Shown: positions 1 to 10,477, counted from the first letter of the stretch. The stretch is 39,459 nt of DNA from Gammaproteobacteria bacterium (GCA_014859545.1 JACUTZ010000005.1:1-39459); one strand, 5' to 3'. A program made the numbers and translations. Notes: a model not told the origin generated them from the letters alone.

Positions 1-55
1 ATGGGCCGCTTTCGAGCTGGTCAAGCATTGGGGTATCGTGCATTTTCTTAGCCAT
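1..55 (-). CDS. dsrA: Dissimilatory sulfite reductase alpha subunit, N-terminal fragment (runs off window)
   Basis: Minus strand from 55: ATGGCTAAGAAAATGCACGATACCCCAATGCTTGACCAGCTCGAAAGCGGCCCAT = MAKKMHDTPMLDQLESGP(W). Matches the remembered DsrA N-terminus (MAKHATPKLDQLESGPWPSF-type). RBS-like AGGAGA lies just upstream of the ATG. Confidence 0.8.
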   Translation of the reverse strand, partial: MAKKMHDTPMLDQLESGP

Positions 56-165
56 ACAAATATCTCCTGATTAAAGGATTAACACGGTTCCCGGTCTGCC
101 CACCCAACTGCTACTACTTTCGCCGGCTCGCCGACGCACAGATTGGTGATGCTGCCGATAAAAAG

Positions 166-184
166 CCCTGAAAGCATTTCAGGG
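166..184 (-). terminator. Hairpin CCCTGAAA-TGC-TTTCAGGG followed by CTTTTTAT (minus strand)
   Basis: 8-bp perfect stem plus U-run on the minus strand, downstream of phrB and upstream of dsrA. Confidence 0.7.
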
Positions 185-191
185 TGTGATA

Positions 192-220
192 ACCATAGTG
201 ATTAACTAGGGTATTGTCAA
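192..220 (-). promoter_or_regulatory. Sigma70-type promoter candidate, TTGACA-N17-TATGGT
   Basis: Minus strand: TTGACA (220-215), 17-nt spacer, TATGGT (197-192). Confidence 0.5.
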
Positions 221-270
221 TACCTGCCGGGCACGCAGGAATACTCTGACGGGGTTCTATCCCGCTTGAT

Positions 271-1713
271 CTATATGGATTTAGTGCCTTGCTTGATCGC
301 ATCGAAGCGTGCCAGGGCGCGCTGTCTGCTGGCGCTCAAATCCACGATGGGAGAGGGATAATCTTCGCCCAGCTTTAGGCCATAGGTTGCCAGCTCAGCG
401 GCACTGAGCCGCCAGGGCTGGTGCAGGTGTTTGTTGGGTAGTGCGGCCAGCTCGGGCACCCAGCGACGTACATATGTCCCCTGTGGGTCGAATTTTTGCC
501 CCTGTAATACCGGATTGAAGATCCGAAACCAGGGTGCGGCATCTGCCCCGCAGCCGGCGGTCCATTGCCAGCCCAGGGTATTGGCGGCCAGGTCCGCATC
601 CAGCAGGGTGTCCCAGAACCAGGCTGCCCCCGCTTGCCAGGGGATGAGCAGATTTTTGCTCAGCAGCGAGGCGACGATCATCCGTACCCGGTTGTGCATC
701 CAGCCCGTATGCCAGAGTTCACGCATCCCGGCATCAATGATTGGAAAGCCGGTTTGTCCACGTTGCCAGGCCTGCAGTCCTTGCGGATCATGCTCCCAGC
801 GAAAATCAGTAAAGCGTGGATCAAAGGGCTGTGTGGCTGTTTCGGGAAAGTGATAGAGCAGGTAATGGGCAAACTCGCGCCAACCCAGCTCGCGCAACCA
901 TGTCTCGGCATCGGCCAGGTGGCCGCTGGGTAGCGGTGTCTGCATTACTGCCTGTACCAGACGTGCCGGGCTGATCTCGCCAAAGTGCAGGTGGGGCGAA
1001 AGCCGTGCCGTGCCAGGCTGGGCAGGCCGATCACGGCCCTCGGCATAGTGGCTCAGGGCGGTATCCATGAATAACTCCATGGCTTGAAGTGCGCCATCCT
1101 CGCCCGGTGTCCAGGAGTGAGCAAAACCATCGGCCCAGGCCAGGCGAGGTTGCAGCTGCAGCGCCTCCAGGGGCAAGCTGTCCGGTCCGTCCAGGCTGGG
1201 GATTTGGCCGGGGGCTGCCTGTAACTGGCGTTCCAGGCCAAGGCGCTGGCAGGTCTTCCAGAAGGGAGTGAAGACCCGATAGGGCGTGCTGTCTGGTTTG
1301 ACTACCTGCCAAGGCTCAAACAACAACGCACTGTTATGGCTGCTGACCAGAATGCCCTGAGCCTGCAAAGCAATTTTGATGGCGCTGTCACGCTGGATGC
1401 ACGCCGGTTCGTAGAGGCGGTTCCAGTAAATATGGGTGGCCCCGCATTCCTTGATCAGTGCCTGCAGCACGCTCTGGCTATCACCCTGACGGAGGATCAG
1501 GCGCGCACCCCGTTGCGCTAAGCTCTTATCGAGGGCGGCCAGGCTGTGGTGGAGCCACCAGCGACTGGCGCCCCCCGCTTGCCAGGGGGCCTCCGCATCC
1601 GGGTCATGGATATAGACAAGCACTAGCTGTCGATGCGCCGCCAGCGCGGCCAGCAGGGCAGGGTTGTCATGCAGGCGCAGGTCGCGACGAAACCACAGCA
1701 GGGCAACACTCAT
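271..1713 (-). CDS. phrB: Deoxyribodipyrimidine (CPD) photolyase
   Basis: 480 aa; N-term LLWFRRDLRLHDNPAL and C-term FAD-binding region (WREFAHYLLYHFP, GMRELWHTGWMHNRVRM, DADLAANTLGWQWTAGCGADAAPWFRIFNP). Confidence 0.95.
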   Translation of the reverse strand: MSVALLWFRRDLRLHDNPALLAALAAHRQLVLVYIHDPDAEAPWQAGGASRWWLHHSLAALDKSLAQRGARLILRQGDSQSVLQALIKECGATHIYWNRLYEPACIQRDSAIKIALQAQGILVSSHNSALLFEPWQVVKPDSTPYRVFTPFWKTCQRLGLERQLQAAPGQIPSLDGPDSLPLEALQLQPRLAWADGFAHSWTPGEDGALQAMELFMDTALSHYAEGRDRPAQPGTARLSPHLHFGEISPARLVQAVMQTPLPSGHLADAETWLRELGWREFAHYLLYHFPETATQPFDPRFTDFRWEHDPQGLQAWQRGQTGFPIIDAGMRELWHTGWMHNRVRMIVASLLSKNLLIPWQAGAAWFWDTLLDADLAANTLGWQWTAGCGADAAPWFRIFNPVLQGQKFDPQGTYVRRWVPELAALPNKHLHQPWRLSAAELATYGLKLGEDYPSPIVDLSASRQRALARFDAIKQGTKSI

Positions 1714-1974
1714 CTGTACAAGCTCTCTACGGGTTGAGGAATAGCTGATTATTTGTACAACTATTGATGGGAGTTGTCGAGCCAGATCGGGGCCCCTTTG
1801 TAGGACATCCCTTATTTGTTGTAATTATCGAGGAAATAGGCACTTAGCTGTCATCAAAACAACACAATTGTAGATTAGCGTGCAATACTGGTCGGTCATG
1901 GATGAAAAACAGAAAAGTGCGACTAGAATTGCCGGATATGGACGTTGTTAGGGCCACTACAGGAGGAACATGAG

Positions 1975-2175
1975 ATGGCAACACAGGCCTTACTGAGAAC
2001 TGAGCTGGGTGTGGAGCCGGTGCATGGCGGGATCTATCGTACCCACAATAACGAGAGCATGATGGTGCTTGGGGTACGCAAGGATCGTATCTTTGTGGAA
2101 TATGCCGATGGCCGACACGGCAATCTGAGCTGGCGTGAATGGAGCAGTCTGCGCCCAAGCCCATCAACCTGCTGA
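1975..2175 (+). CDS. Small conserved-looking protein of unknown function (66 aa)
   Basis: Strong SD (AGGAGGAACATGAG-ATG) and a terminator immediately downstream; MATQALLRTELGVEPVHGGIYRTHNNESMMVLGVRKDRIFVEYADGRHGNLSWREWSSL... Confidence 0.7.
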   Translation: MATQALLRTELGVEPVHGGIYRTHNNESMMVLGVRKDRIFVEYADGRHGNLSWREWSSLRPSPSTC

Positions 2176-2192
2176 TATTTTGAACAATCATG

Positions 2193-2221
2193 AAAAAAGC
2201 CGACTCGAAGTCGGCTTTTTT
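2193..2221. terminator. Bidirectional intrinsic terminator
   Basis: AAAAAAGCCGACT-CGA-AGTCGGCTTTTTT; A-run and T-run on opposite sides, between the 66-aa ORF and tRNA-Val (opposite strand). Confidence 0.85.
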
Positions 2222-2225
2222 GTGT

Positions 2226-2301
2226 TGGTGGGTGCTGCAGGGATCGAACCTGCGACCCTCGCCTTGTAAGGGCGATGCTCTCCCAGCTGAGCTAAGCACC
2301 C
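2226..2301 (-). tRNA. tRNA-Val (TAC)
   Basis: Minus strand GGGTGCTTAGCTCAGCTGGGAGAGCATCGCCCTTACAAGGCGAGGGTCGCAGGTTCGATCCCTGCAGCACCCACCA; anticodon TAC, encoded CCA. Confidence 0.95.
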
Positions 2302-2512
2302 GAAAATCCCGCCTGCTGTGCAAGCAAGGCGCGCATCTTAAACACTGAAGGCGAAGCGGTCAAGGCAAACTTGCCATAATTTCCTCGGGGCTGGGTAGCC
2401 GTCCGCCTGTGATCATCGGAATCGGCATCGAAGCCTGATTCGCCCATCGCCGGGGCAGTGTGAAGTGGGTATAATCCCCGGTTTGCTTGCTACTGACAGG
2501 CCAGATTGTCCG

Positions 2513-3919
2513 ATGAGTATCAAAACCCGCTTTGCCCCCAGCCCCACCGGTTATCTACATGTGGGCGGTGCCCGTACCGCTTTGTTCTCATGGTTGCATG
2601 CCCGTAAGCACGGCGGCCGCTTTGTGCTGCGCGTAGAGGACACCGATCTGGAACGATCCACCGAGGCCTCGGTGAATGCCATCCTTGAGGGGATGAGCTG
2701 GCTGGGCCTGGAATACGATGAAGGGCCGATCTTCCAGACCCATCGCTTTGGCCGCTACAACGAAGTTATCGATCAGCTATTGACCAGTGGTCATGCCTAT
2801 CGCTGCAATTGTTCCAGGGAACGCCTGGAGACGCTGCGCGAGGGGCAGATGCAGCGCAAGGAAAAACCCCGCTACGATGGTCACTGCCGGGGCAAGACGA
2901 TCGATCCCAACGAACCCCATGTGATCCGTTTTCGCAATCCGGTCGAGGGTGTGGTGGCCTTTGATGACATGGTGCGTGGCCGTCTGGCCTTCGCCAACAG
3001 CGAACTGGATGACCTGATTATCCGTCGTAGCGATGGCGCACCCACCTATAACCTCACCGTGGTGGTGGATGACTGGGAGATGGGGATTACCGATGTGATC
3101 CGCGGTGATGACCACATCAATAATACCCCGCGTCAGATCAACCTGCTGCATGCCATCGGTGCCACCCCGCCGCGTTATGCCCATGTGCCGATGATTCTCG
3201 GTGATGATGGGGCGCGCCTGTCCAAGCGTCATGGCGCGGTCAGTGTGATGCAGTATCGTGACGACGGCATCCTGCCCGAGGCCCTGCTCAATTATCTGGT
3301 ACGCCTCGGTTGGTCCCACGAGGACCGGGAGATCTTTTCCCTGGATGAAATGGTCGAGTTGTTTGATATCAACAGTGTCAACAAGGCTGCCTCGGCCTTT
3401 AACACCGAAAAGCTGTTGTGGCTCAACCAGCATTACATCAAGAGCGAAGCGCCGGAGCGCATCGCCCGCCTGCTTAGTCGCCACATGGGTGATCTGGGGA
3501 TTGATCCGGCTCCCTATCCGCCCCTGGCCGAGGTGGTTGTGGCGCAGCGTGAGCGCGCCCACACCCTAGTGGAATTGGCCGAGATCAGCGCCTTTTACTA
3601 CCGTGATTTTGAGGGCTACGATGAAAAGGCGGCCAAAAAGGCCTTCAAGGCGGAGGCGCTTGAGCCCTTGCGCCGGGTGCGCCAGAAGCTGGTCGATGCC
3701 TCTGCCTGGGAGCGGGTGATGCTGCACGATGCCATCGCCCAAACCGTGGAGGAGCTGGGGGTGGGCTTTGGCAAGGTCGGTATGCCCTTGCGCCTGGCGG
3801 TGACCGGTGGCGCGCCATCACCGGATTTGGATCTAACCCTGCAGCTGATTGGCAAGGAGGCCTGTTTGCGCCGCATCGACAAGGCCATTGCCCATATCGA
3901 GACCACCCGCCATGAGTGA
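2513..3919 (+). CDS. gltX: Glutamate--tRNA ligase
   Basis: [45 protein letters not shown]; class I signature plus KMSK-like region ([11 protein letters not shown]). Confidence 0.96.
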   Translation: MSIKTRFAPSPTGYLHVGGARTALFSWLHARKHGGRFVLRVEDTDLERSTEASVNAILEGMSWLGLEYDEGPIFQTHRFGRYNEVIDQLLTSGHAYRCNCSRERLETLREGQMQRKEKPRYDGHCRGKTIDPNEPHVIRFRNPVEGVVAFDDMVRGRLAFANSELDDLIIRRSDGAPTYNLTVVVDDWEMGITDVIRGDDHINNTPRQINLLHAIGATPPRYAHVPMILGDDGARLSKRHGAVSVMQYRDDGILPEALLNYLVRLGWSHEDREIFSLDEMVELFDINSVNKAASAFNTEKLLWLNQHYIKSEAPERIARLLSRHMGDLGIDPAPYPPLAEVVVAQRERAHTLVELAEISAFYYRDFEGYDEKAAKKAFKAEALEPLRRVRQKLVDASAWERVMLHDAIAQTVEELGVGFGKVGMPLRLAVTGGAPSPDLDLTLQLIGKEACLRRIDKAIAHIETTRHE

Positions 3920-5606
3920 CAAACCCATCTCAACACCAAGCAATTTTATCCGTCACATCATTGATGAGGATCTGAAAAACGGCAAGAACGGCGGCCAGGT
4001 GCTGACCCGTTTTCCGCCCGAGCCCAATGGGTATCTACACATCGGGCATGCCAAGTCGATCTGCCTGAACTTTGGGGTTGCCCGTGATTACCAGGGCCAG
4101 TGCAATCTGCGCTTTGACGACACCAATCCGCATAAGGAAAACCTCGAATTTGTCGAGGCGATCCAGGCCGATGTGAAGTGGCTGGGTTTTGACTGGGGTG
4201 GCAAGCCCTTTTATGCCTCGGATTATTTCGAGCAGCTTTATGGCTTTGCGATGGAATTGATCGACAAGGGCCTGGCCTATATCTGCGATCTCAACGCCGA
4301 GCAGACCCGTGAATACCGTGGCACACTCACCGAACCGGGCAAGAACAGCCCCTATCGGGAACGCAGCATCGAAGAAAATCGTGATCTCTTTCAGCGCATG
4401 CGTGCCGGGGAGTTTGCCGACGGCGCCAAGGTATTGCGCGCCAGGATCGACATGGCCTCGCCCAATATCAATCTGCGCGACCCGACCCTGTACCGGATCC
4501 GTCACGGGGTGATCCACCACCAGACTGGTAGTGAGTGGTGTCTGTATCCCATGTACGATTTCACCCATCCGATCTCCGATGCGCTGGAGGGGGTGACCCA
4601 TTCCCTGTGCACCCTGGAGTTTGAAGACCACCGTCCGCTCTATGACTGGGTGCTGGACAATATCAGCATCCCCTGTCACCCACAGCAGATCGAATTCTCC
4701 CGCCTCAATCTGCAATACACGGTGATGAGCAAACGCAAGCTCACCCGTCTGGTGGAGGAGGGCATTGTCGAGGGCTGGGATGACCCGCGCATGCCCACCA
4801 TCGCCGGGCTGCGTCGCCGGGGCTACACGCCGGCGGCGATCCGCGAATTTTGCGATCGTATTGGCGTGACCAAGTCTGACAACAGCATCGAGATGGCGAT
4901 CCTGGAGAGCTGTATTCGCGAGGACCTGGATGCCCATGCCCCACGGGCGATGGCGGTGTTGCATCCGCTCAAGGTGGTACTGAGCAACTATCCCGAAGAC
5001 AAGACCGAGATGCTCAGCGCCGCCAATCATCCCAAGGATGAGGCCATGGGTTCGCGTCAGTTGCCATTCAGTCGCGAACTATACATCGACCGTGCTGATT
5101 TCATGGAAGTGGCACCCAACAAGAAATTCAAGCGCCTGGTGCTCGGCGGTGAGGTGCGCCTGCGCAATGCCTATGTGATCCGTTGTGATGAGGTGATCAA
5201 GGACAATGCCGGTGAACCCATCGAGCTGCGTTGCAGCGTGGATATGGACACCTTGGGCGCCAATCCCGAAGGGCGCAAGGTCAAGGGAGTGATTCACTGG
5301 GTCTCGGCCCAGCATGGGATCCGTGCCGAGCTGCGTCTCTATGACCGCCTGTTCACGGTGCCGCATCCGGACAGTGACAAGAGCGTGACGGATTTTGTCG
5401 AGCTACTGAATCCGCAGGCCCTGCGTACCCTGACCGATTGCATCCTGGAACCCGGTCTGGCCAAGGCCGCTGAAGGCAGTCGTTATCAGTTCGAACGCGA
5501 GGGCTATTTCTGTTTCGATGCCAAGGCTTCCAGGGCGGATCTCCCGGTATTCAATCTGGTGGTTGGGCTCAAGGATTCCTGGGCCAAGATCGAACAACAG
5601 GATTAA
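3912..5606 (+). CDS. glnS: Glutamine--tRNA ligase
   Basis: [25 protein letters not shown] ... [14 protein letters not shown]; overlaps the gltX stop by 8 nt. Confidence 0.97.
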   Translation: MSDKPISTPSNFIRHIIDEDLKNGKNGGQVLTRFPPEPNGYLHIGHAKSICLNFGVARDYQGQCNLRFDDTNPHKENLEFVEAIQADVKWLGFDWGGKPFYASDYFEQLYGFAMELIDKGLAYICDLNAEQTREYRGTLTEPGKNSPYRERSIEENRDLFQRMRAGEFADGAKVLRARIDMASPNINLRDPTLYRIRHGVIHHQTGSEWCLYPMYDFTHPISDALEGVTHSLCTLEFEDHRPLYDWVLDNISIPCHPQQIEFSRLNLQYTVMSKRKLTRLVEEGIVEGWDDPRMPTIAGLRRRGYTPAAIREFCDRIGVTKSDNSIEMAILESCIREDLDAHAPRAMAVLHPLKVVLSNYPEDKTEMLSAANHPKDEAMGSRQLPFSRELYIDRADFMEVAPNKKFKRLVLGGEVRLRNAYVIRCDEVIKDNAGEPIELRCSVDMDTLGANPEGRKVKGVIHWVSAQHGIRAELRLYDRLFTVPHPDSDKSVTDFVELLNPQALRTLTDCILEPGLAKAAEGSRYQFEREGYFCFDAKASRADLPVFNLVVGLKDSWAKIEQQD

Positions 5607-5743
5607 TGCGAAAAAACGGAAAAAAATCCGTTGTCATCGGCAGGCGTGTTTGTTAGAGTGCGCGCCTTCTCGAGAAGCGAGATCCAGGCATTCAGCCATG
5701 CAGATTAACCGATCTGACTGAATAAAAAATTCTACGGAATTGC

Positions 5744-5771
5744 TTGACATAGGTGATGGATTCTCTAGAAT
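5744..5771 (+). promoter_or_regulatory. Promoter of the tRNA-Ala/tRNA-Glu unit
   Basis: TTGACA (5744-5749), 16-nt spacer, TAGAAT (5766-5771), 16 nt upstream of tRNA-Ala. Confidence 0.75.
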
Positions 5772-5787
5772 ACACGCCTGCTTCACC

Positions 5788-5863
<76 letters not shown>

Positions 5864-5918
5864 GGTAAGTTTGACTTACATGGCCGACCAGCCGGCCAAG
5901 ACAGCAACGCAAGTTACT

Positions 5919-5994
5919 GTCCCCTTCGTCTAGAGGCCTAGGACATCGCCCTTTCACGGCGACGACAGGGGTTCGACTCCCCTAGGGGACGCCA
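5919..5994 (+). tRNA. tRNA-Glu (TTC)
   Basis: GTCCCCTTCGTCTAGAGGCCTAGGACATCGCCCTTTCACGGCGACGACAGGGGTTCGACTCCCCTAGGGGACGCCA. Confidence 0.96.
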
Positions 5995-6002
5995 ATTAAA
6001 AA

Positions 6003-6032
6003 GGCGACTATCGCAAGATAGTCGCCTTTTTT
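6003..6032 (+). terminator. Intrinsic terminator of the tRNA unit
   Basis: GGCGACTATC-GCAA-GATAGTCGCC-TTTTTT. Confidence 0.93.
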
Positions 6033-6096
6033 CATTTCCGGCCTATGTCACTGACAAACCCTGTCGATTGCGGCACACTGCTGTGTGGGAGGGGAT

Positions 6097-7038
6097 ATGT
6101 CTATCGATCAGGGCCGCTGGCAACGACATCGCTGGTTCAACCGGCTGCAGACCCTGTTATTGTTGCTGGGCATGGCGGGTTTCCTGGCCCTGCTTGGTTA
6201 TTTACTGTGGGGACGTGATGGACTGTGGGCGCTGTTACTAACGGCTCTGTTGCTGTTATTCATGCGGCCATTGATTTCCCCTGCCTGGGTGATGCGTGTC
6301 TACGGGGCCCGGCTGCTCGCGCCAGCGGATGCACCGGATTTGTATCGGTTGATCGGACAACTGAGTGCCAGGGCAGGCCTGGTGCGGCTGCCATCCCTGT
6401 ATTTTCTCCCCAACCCCGTGGTCAACGCCTTCACGGTGGGTAACCGGCGGCGGGCGACGATCGCCCTGAGTGAGGGGCTGCTGCGTTATTTGGGACCCCG
6501 TGAGCTTGCCGGGGTATTGGCCCATGAGATCAGCCATATCCGAAACAATGATATCCAGGTGATGCAACTGGCTGATTTTATTGGCCGCATGACCGCCGTG
6601 CTCTCCCTGCTTGGCCTCAGTCTGTTGATGATTAATCTGCCTTTGCTGCTCTTTGCCGAGGAAAGCCTTCCGCTGCTGCCGCTGCTGTTACTGATGGTTG
6701 CCCCGCATCTTAGCCTGTTGGCCCAGCTTGGTTTGTCGCGGACCCGTGAGTTTGATGCGGATCTGAGCGCAGCCAGTCTGACCGATGACCCGGAAGGTCT
6801 GGCGCTGGCCTTGCTGCGCATCGAGCAATTGCAGGAAGGCGGCTGGGCGCGCATGCTGTTTCCGGGTCGCCGCCTGCCATTGCCAAGATTGTTGCGCAGC
6901 CATCCGGACAATGCGGAACGGGCCAGACGTTTGTTGGCCTTGCGTGGCAGCGAGCGGGATGATGGCTTGGTCTGGCGGCACTATCGTCTGCCGCCAGGGC
7001 AGGCTCGGCCCGGCCATATCAGCCGTTGGTGGTTTTAG
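6097..7038 (+). CDS. M48 family membrane metalloprotease (HtpX-like)
   Basis: HEISH zinc motif (GVLAHEISHIRNND), N-terminal TM helices, SRTREFDADLSAA; GGGAGGGG RBS before ATG 6097. Confidence 0.88.
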   Translation: MSIDQGRWQRHRWFNRLQTLLLLLGMAGFLALLGYLLWGRDGLWALLLTALLLLFMRPLISPAWVMRVYGARLLAPADAPDLYRLIGQLSARAGLVRLPSLYFLPNPVVNAFTVGNRRRATIALSEGLLRYLGPRELAGVLAHEISHIRNNDIQVMQLADFIGRMTAVLSLLGLSLLMINLPLLLFAEESLPLLPLLLLMVAPHLSLLAQLGLSRTREFDADLSAASLTDDPEGLALALLRIEQLQEGGWARMLFPGRRLPLPRLLRSHPDNAERARRLLALRGSERDDGLVWRHYRLPPGQARPGHISRWWF

Positions 7039-7049
7039 GAGGAATGACA

Positions 7050-7667
7050 ATGCTTGGGGTTCAGGAATTTTTTATGATCTTGCTGCCACTGCTGATCATT
7101 ATGGATCCGCTTGGTAACATGCCCCTGTATCTCTCATTGACACGGAATAACTCGGAACAGGAACGACGCCGCATGGCGGCACAGGCCTGTGTGGCCAGCG
7201 CACTGATCCTGGCGCTGTTTGCCCTGAGTGGTGATGCGCTGCTGCGTTTTTTCCAGATCAGCATGCCTGCCTTTCAGATCGCCGGTGGCTTTATCTTCTT
7301 TATCTATGCCTTGCAGTTGCTGGCTTTGATCCCCGGTGGAATCAAGGGCAGTGCCGAGGAAGAGGAGGAGGGGATCCGCAAGCAGAATATCGCCCTGGTC
7401 CCACTGGCTACACCGCTGCTGGCCGGGCCGGGGGCGATTACCGCAGTTCTGGTCTGGCGTCAGCAGCTGGATGAGCCGGTACAGCAGTTCCAGTTGTATG
7501 GGGCGATCATCGCCGCCTGCATAGTGGTCTACCTGGTGCTGCATTTTGCCAGTCTGCTGCAGCGTATGCTGGGCGTGGGCGGGGTGCGGGTGATTACCCG
7601 CCTGATGGGCCTGCTGCTGGCGGTGATTGCGGTGCAATTCATGGTCAACGGCTGGCAGCAATTGTAG
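7050..7667 (+). CDS. MarC/YchE family integral membrane protein
   Basis: IMDPLGNMPLYLSLT, LVPLATPLLAGPGAIT; six-TM hydrophobic pattern; SD TAGGAGG. Confidence 0.88.
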   Translation: MLGVQEFFMILLPLLIIMDPLGNMPLYLSLTRNNSEQERRRMAAQACVASALILALFALSGDALLRFFQISMPAFQIAGGFIFFIYALQLLALIPGGIKGSAEEEEEGIRKQNIALVPLATPLLAGPGAITAVLVWRQQLDEPVQQFQLYGAIIAACIVVYLVLHFASLLQRMLGVGGVRVITRLMGLLLAVIAVQFMVNGWQQL

Positions 7668-7728
7668 TCGGCTGCCGAGTGCGTGATAATCCCGCCATGA
7701 ACAGCAAACGGCAGCTTGAGGTGGGGGC

Positions 7729-8373
7729 GTGAATCAGCATGTGAAAACACGGCTGGTGGGGGCGATCGTGCTGGTTTCTCTGGCGGTGATCTTCATCCCC
7801 ATACTGCTGGACGGCCAGGATGGCGAGCGCTCGCCGCTGGCCGAGCAGTTTGTCCCGGAGCGCCCCGGTTATCAGTTTGAACCCCTGGATATCCCGCTAC
7901 GCCCCTTGCCGCCCGTGGTGGAGGGGCTACCGCGTGTAGTTGATCCCGCTGATCTCGAGCCATATGAGCGACTTGCCGATGGGGATAGTGCACCGAAGGG
8001 CCAGTCTTCTCCTGAAGCGCCTGCCCCAGCGCCAAACCCAGCGCCAAACCCAGCTCCCAGCCCAGCCCCCACGCAGGCCAAAGCCGCCCCATCCGCGCCG
8101 AGTCAGCCATCCAGTCCGCCAAGTGCCGAGCAAACCCTGGCTTGGGTGGTGCAGGTCGGCAGCTTTTCCCAGCAGGCCAATGCCCTGGCACTACGGGACC
8201 GCCTGCGTCAGCAGGGTTTTACTGCCTTTGTTGATCGGGCCAGCATCACTGCCGGTAGTACCTGGCGGGTGCGGGTGGGGCCGGAGTTGCGGCGTGAAAA
8301 TGCAGAACGCCTGCAGCAGCGCCTCAAGAATGAGATGAAAATCGAAGGGATCGTGGTGGGCCACGGCTCGTGA
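7729..8373 (+). CDS. SPOR-domain cell-division protein (DedD-like)
   Basis: GTG start, single N-terminal TM, Pro/Ala-rich linker, C-terminal SPOR domain (WVVQVGSFSQQANALALRDRLRQQGF); next to cvpA/purF. Confidence 0.85.
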   Translation: MNQHVKTRLVGAIVLVSLAVIFIPILLDGQDGERSPLAEQFVPERPGYQFEPLDIPLRPLPPVVEGLPRVVDPADLEPYERLADGDSAPKGQSSPEAPAPAPNPAPNPAPSPAPTQAKAAPSAPSQPSSPPSAEQTLAWVVQVGSFSQQANALALRDRLRQQGFTAFVDRASITAGSTWRVRVGPELRRENAERLQQRLKNEMKIEGIVVGHGS

Positions 8374-8455
8374 TTTTGGCTTTTGCGGGACCGGTAGCTC
8401 TGTTAGAATTCGCCACCTGTCCACGCACCCATTTACAGGACGTCACTGCCCGACC

Positions 8456-8944
8456 ATGAACTGGGTTGACTACAGTATTCTCGCCATTCTTGGCATTTCG
8501 ACCCTGATCAGTATCTGGCGGGGCTTCACCCGCGAGGCCCTCTCCCTGGCCGGGTGGATCATGGCCGCCTGGGTGGCGCTAAGCTTCTCCAACAACATGG
8601 TGGTGCTGCTGGAGCCATTCATCGATGCCCCTTCGCTGCGTTTGATCGTTGCGTTTGCGATCCTCTTTCTGCTCACCTTGCTGGTGGCTGGGATCATCAA
8701 TTTTTTGATGGTGCAGTTGATTCAAAAAACCGGCCTGAGCGGCACGGATCGGATCCTGGGGATCTTTTTTGGCATTGCCCGTGGTGCCCTGGTGATCGCG
8801 GTGCTGGTGCTGATCGCCGGAATGACGCCGATGCCGCAGGATGATTGGTGGCGTGCCTCGGCCCTATTGCATTATTTCCAGGATCTTGCCCTGTGGATCC
8901 GGCAGTATCTGCCGGATGACATTGCAGAAAATATTCGTTACTAG
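8456..8944 (+). CDS. cvpA: CvpA family membrane protein
   Basis: MNWVDYSILAILGISTLISIWRGFTREALSLAGWI; directly upstream of purF. Confidence 0.93.
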   Translation: MNWVDYSILAILGISTLISIWRGFTREALSLAGWIMAAWVALSFSNNMVVLLEPFIDAPSLRLIVAFAILFLLTLLVAGIINFLMVQLIQKTGLSGTDRILGIFFGIARGALVIAVLVLIAGMTPMPQDDWWRASALLHYFQDLALWIRQYLPDDIAENIRY

Positions 8945-8959
8945 AGGTGAATTGAAGGC

Positions 8960-10477
8960 ATGTGCGGGATCATCGGCATCGTAGCAACAACCACTGTCAA
9001 CCAAATGATCTATGACGGTCTGACGGTTTTGCAACACCGCGGCCAGGATGCCGCCGGGATCATGACCTGTGACGACGATCGTCTGTATCTGCGCAAGGAC
9101 AATGGCCTGGTGCGTGATGTCTTTCATACCCGCCACATGCTGCGCCTGCAGGGCAATATGGGAATTGGGCATGTGCGTTATCCCACCGCTGGTTGTTCCT
9201 CTTCGGCCGAGGCACAGCCCTTCTACGTCAATTCCCCCTACGGGGTTGCCCTGGCCCACAACGGCAACCTGACCAATGCAGACAGCCTCAAGGAAGATCT
9301 GTTTCGCGAGGATTTGCGCCACATCAATACCAGCTCCGATTCCGAGATTCTGTTGAATGTGTTTGCCCATGAATTGCAGCGCCAGGGCAAGTATCGTATC
9401 GATGAACATGACATCTTCGAAGCGGTGGCACGCGTACACAAGCGCGTCAAGGGTGCCTATGCGGTGGTGGCGATGGTCATTGGCTATGGCATGGTTGCCT
9501 TTCGTGATCCGAATGGGATCCGCCCATTGATGATCGGCAAGCGCAGCAGCGCCGGTGGTGATGAATATGTGGCGGCCTCCGAGAGTGTCGCCATCGATGC
9601 GCTCGCCTTTGAACGCCTGCGTGATGTGGAACCGGGTGAGGCGGTGTTCGTTGACCTGGCCGGTAACTTCCACGCCAAACAGTGTGCCGAAACAGTGACA
9701 CATTCGCCCTGTATCTTTGAATATGTGTATTTTGCGCGCCCGGACTCCATCATCGACGGCATTTCGGTCTACAAGGCGCGTCTGCGTATGGGCGAAAAAC
9801 TGGCCCAGCGGATGCTGCAAGACTGGCCGGAGCATGATATCGATGTGGTGATCCCGATCCCGGATACCAGCCGCACTTCGGCCCTGCAGTTGGCCAATAG
9901 CCTGGGGGTTAATTATCGGGAAGGCTTTATCAAAAATCGCTATATCGGCCGCACCTTCATCATGCCTGGCCAGCAGCAGCGCAAGAAATCGGTGCGCCAA
10001 AAGCTCAACCCCATCGAGCTGGAATTCAAGGGCAAGAATGTCTTGCTGGTGGACGACTCGATTGTGCGCGGCACCACCTCCCAGCAAATCATTCAAATGG
10101 CTCGCGATGCCGGTGCCAACAAGGTCTATTTTGCCTCTGCCGCGCCGCCGGTACGCTTCCCCAATGTCTATGGCATCGATATGCCGTCCACCGCCGAGCT
10201 GATCGGTCATGGCCGTGATGAGGTACAGATTGCCGAGGCGATCGGCGCCGACCGTCTGTTCTATCAGGAACTGGATGACCTGATCGCCGCGGTGCTTTAT
10301 AAAAAGAACAAGACCCAGGTCACCCGTTTCGATGCCTCGGTGTTTAACGGCGAATACATCACCGGGGATGTGACCGAGGCCTACCTGCAGAACCTGCAGG
10401 ACTCCCGCAGCGATCAAGCCAAGGACGAGCGCAACAAACGCGACAATGCCATCATCGAGATGCACAACAACAACTGA
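8960..10477 (+). CDS. purF: Amidophosphoribosyltransferase
   Basis: [34 protein letters not shown]; PRTase motif [17 protein letters not shown]. Confidence 0.97.
   Translation: MCGIIGIVATTTVNQMIYDGLTVLQHRGQDAAGIMTCDDDRLYLRKDNGLVRDVFHTRHMLRLQGNMGIGHVRYPTAGCSSSAEAQPFYVNSPYGVALAHNGNLTNADSLKEDLFREDLRHINTSSDSEILLNVFAHELQRQGKYRIDEHDIFEAVARVHKRVKGAYAVVAMVIGYGMVAFRDPNGIRPLMIGKRSSAGGDEYVAASESVAIDALAFERLRDVEPGEAVFVDLAGNFHAKQCAETVTHSPCIFEYVYFARPDSIIDGISVYKARLRMGEKLAQRMLQDWPEHDIDVVIPIPDTSRTSALQLANSLGVNYREGFIKNRYIGRTFIMPGQQQRKKSVRQKLNPIELEFKGKNVLLVDDSIVRGTTSQQIIQMARDAGANKVYFASAAPPVRFPNVYGIDMPSTAELIGHGRDEVQIAEAIGADRLFYQELDDLIAAVLYKKNKTQVTRFDASVFNGEYITGDVTEAYLQNLQDSRSDQAKDERNKRDNAIIEMHNNN

Noticed and set aside
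5615-5632. AACGGA-A6-TCCGTT hairpin after glnS as a terminator
   Set aside because: Weak 6-bp stem with no U-run on the coding strand; not listed as a feature.
8028-8075. Short tandem repeat CAGCGCCAAACC in the SPOR-protein gene
   Set aside because: Encodes the normal Pro/Ala-rich linker of a DedD-like protein; ordinary coding microrepeat.
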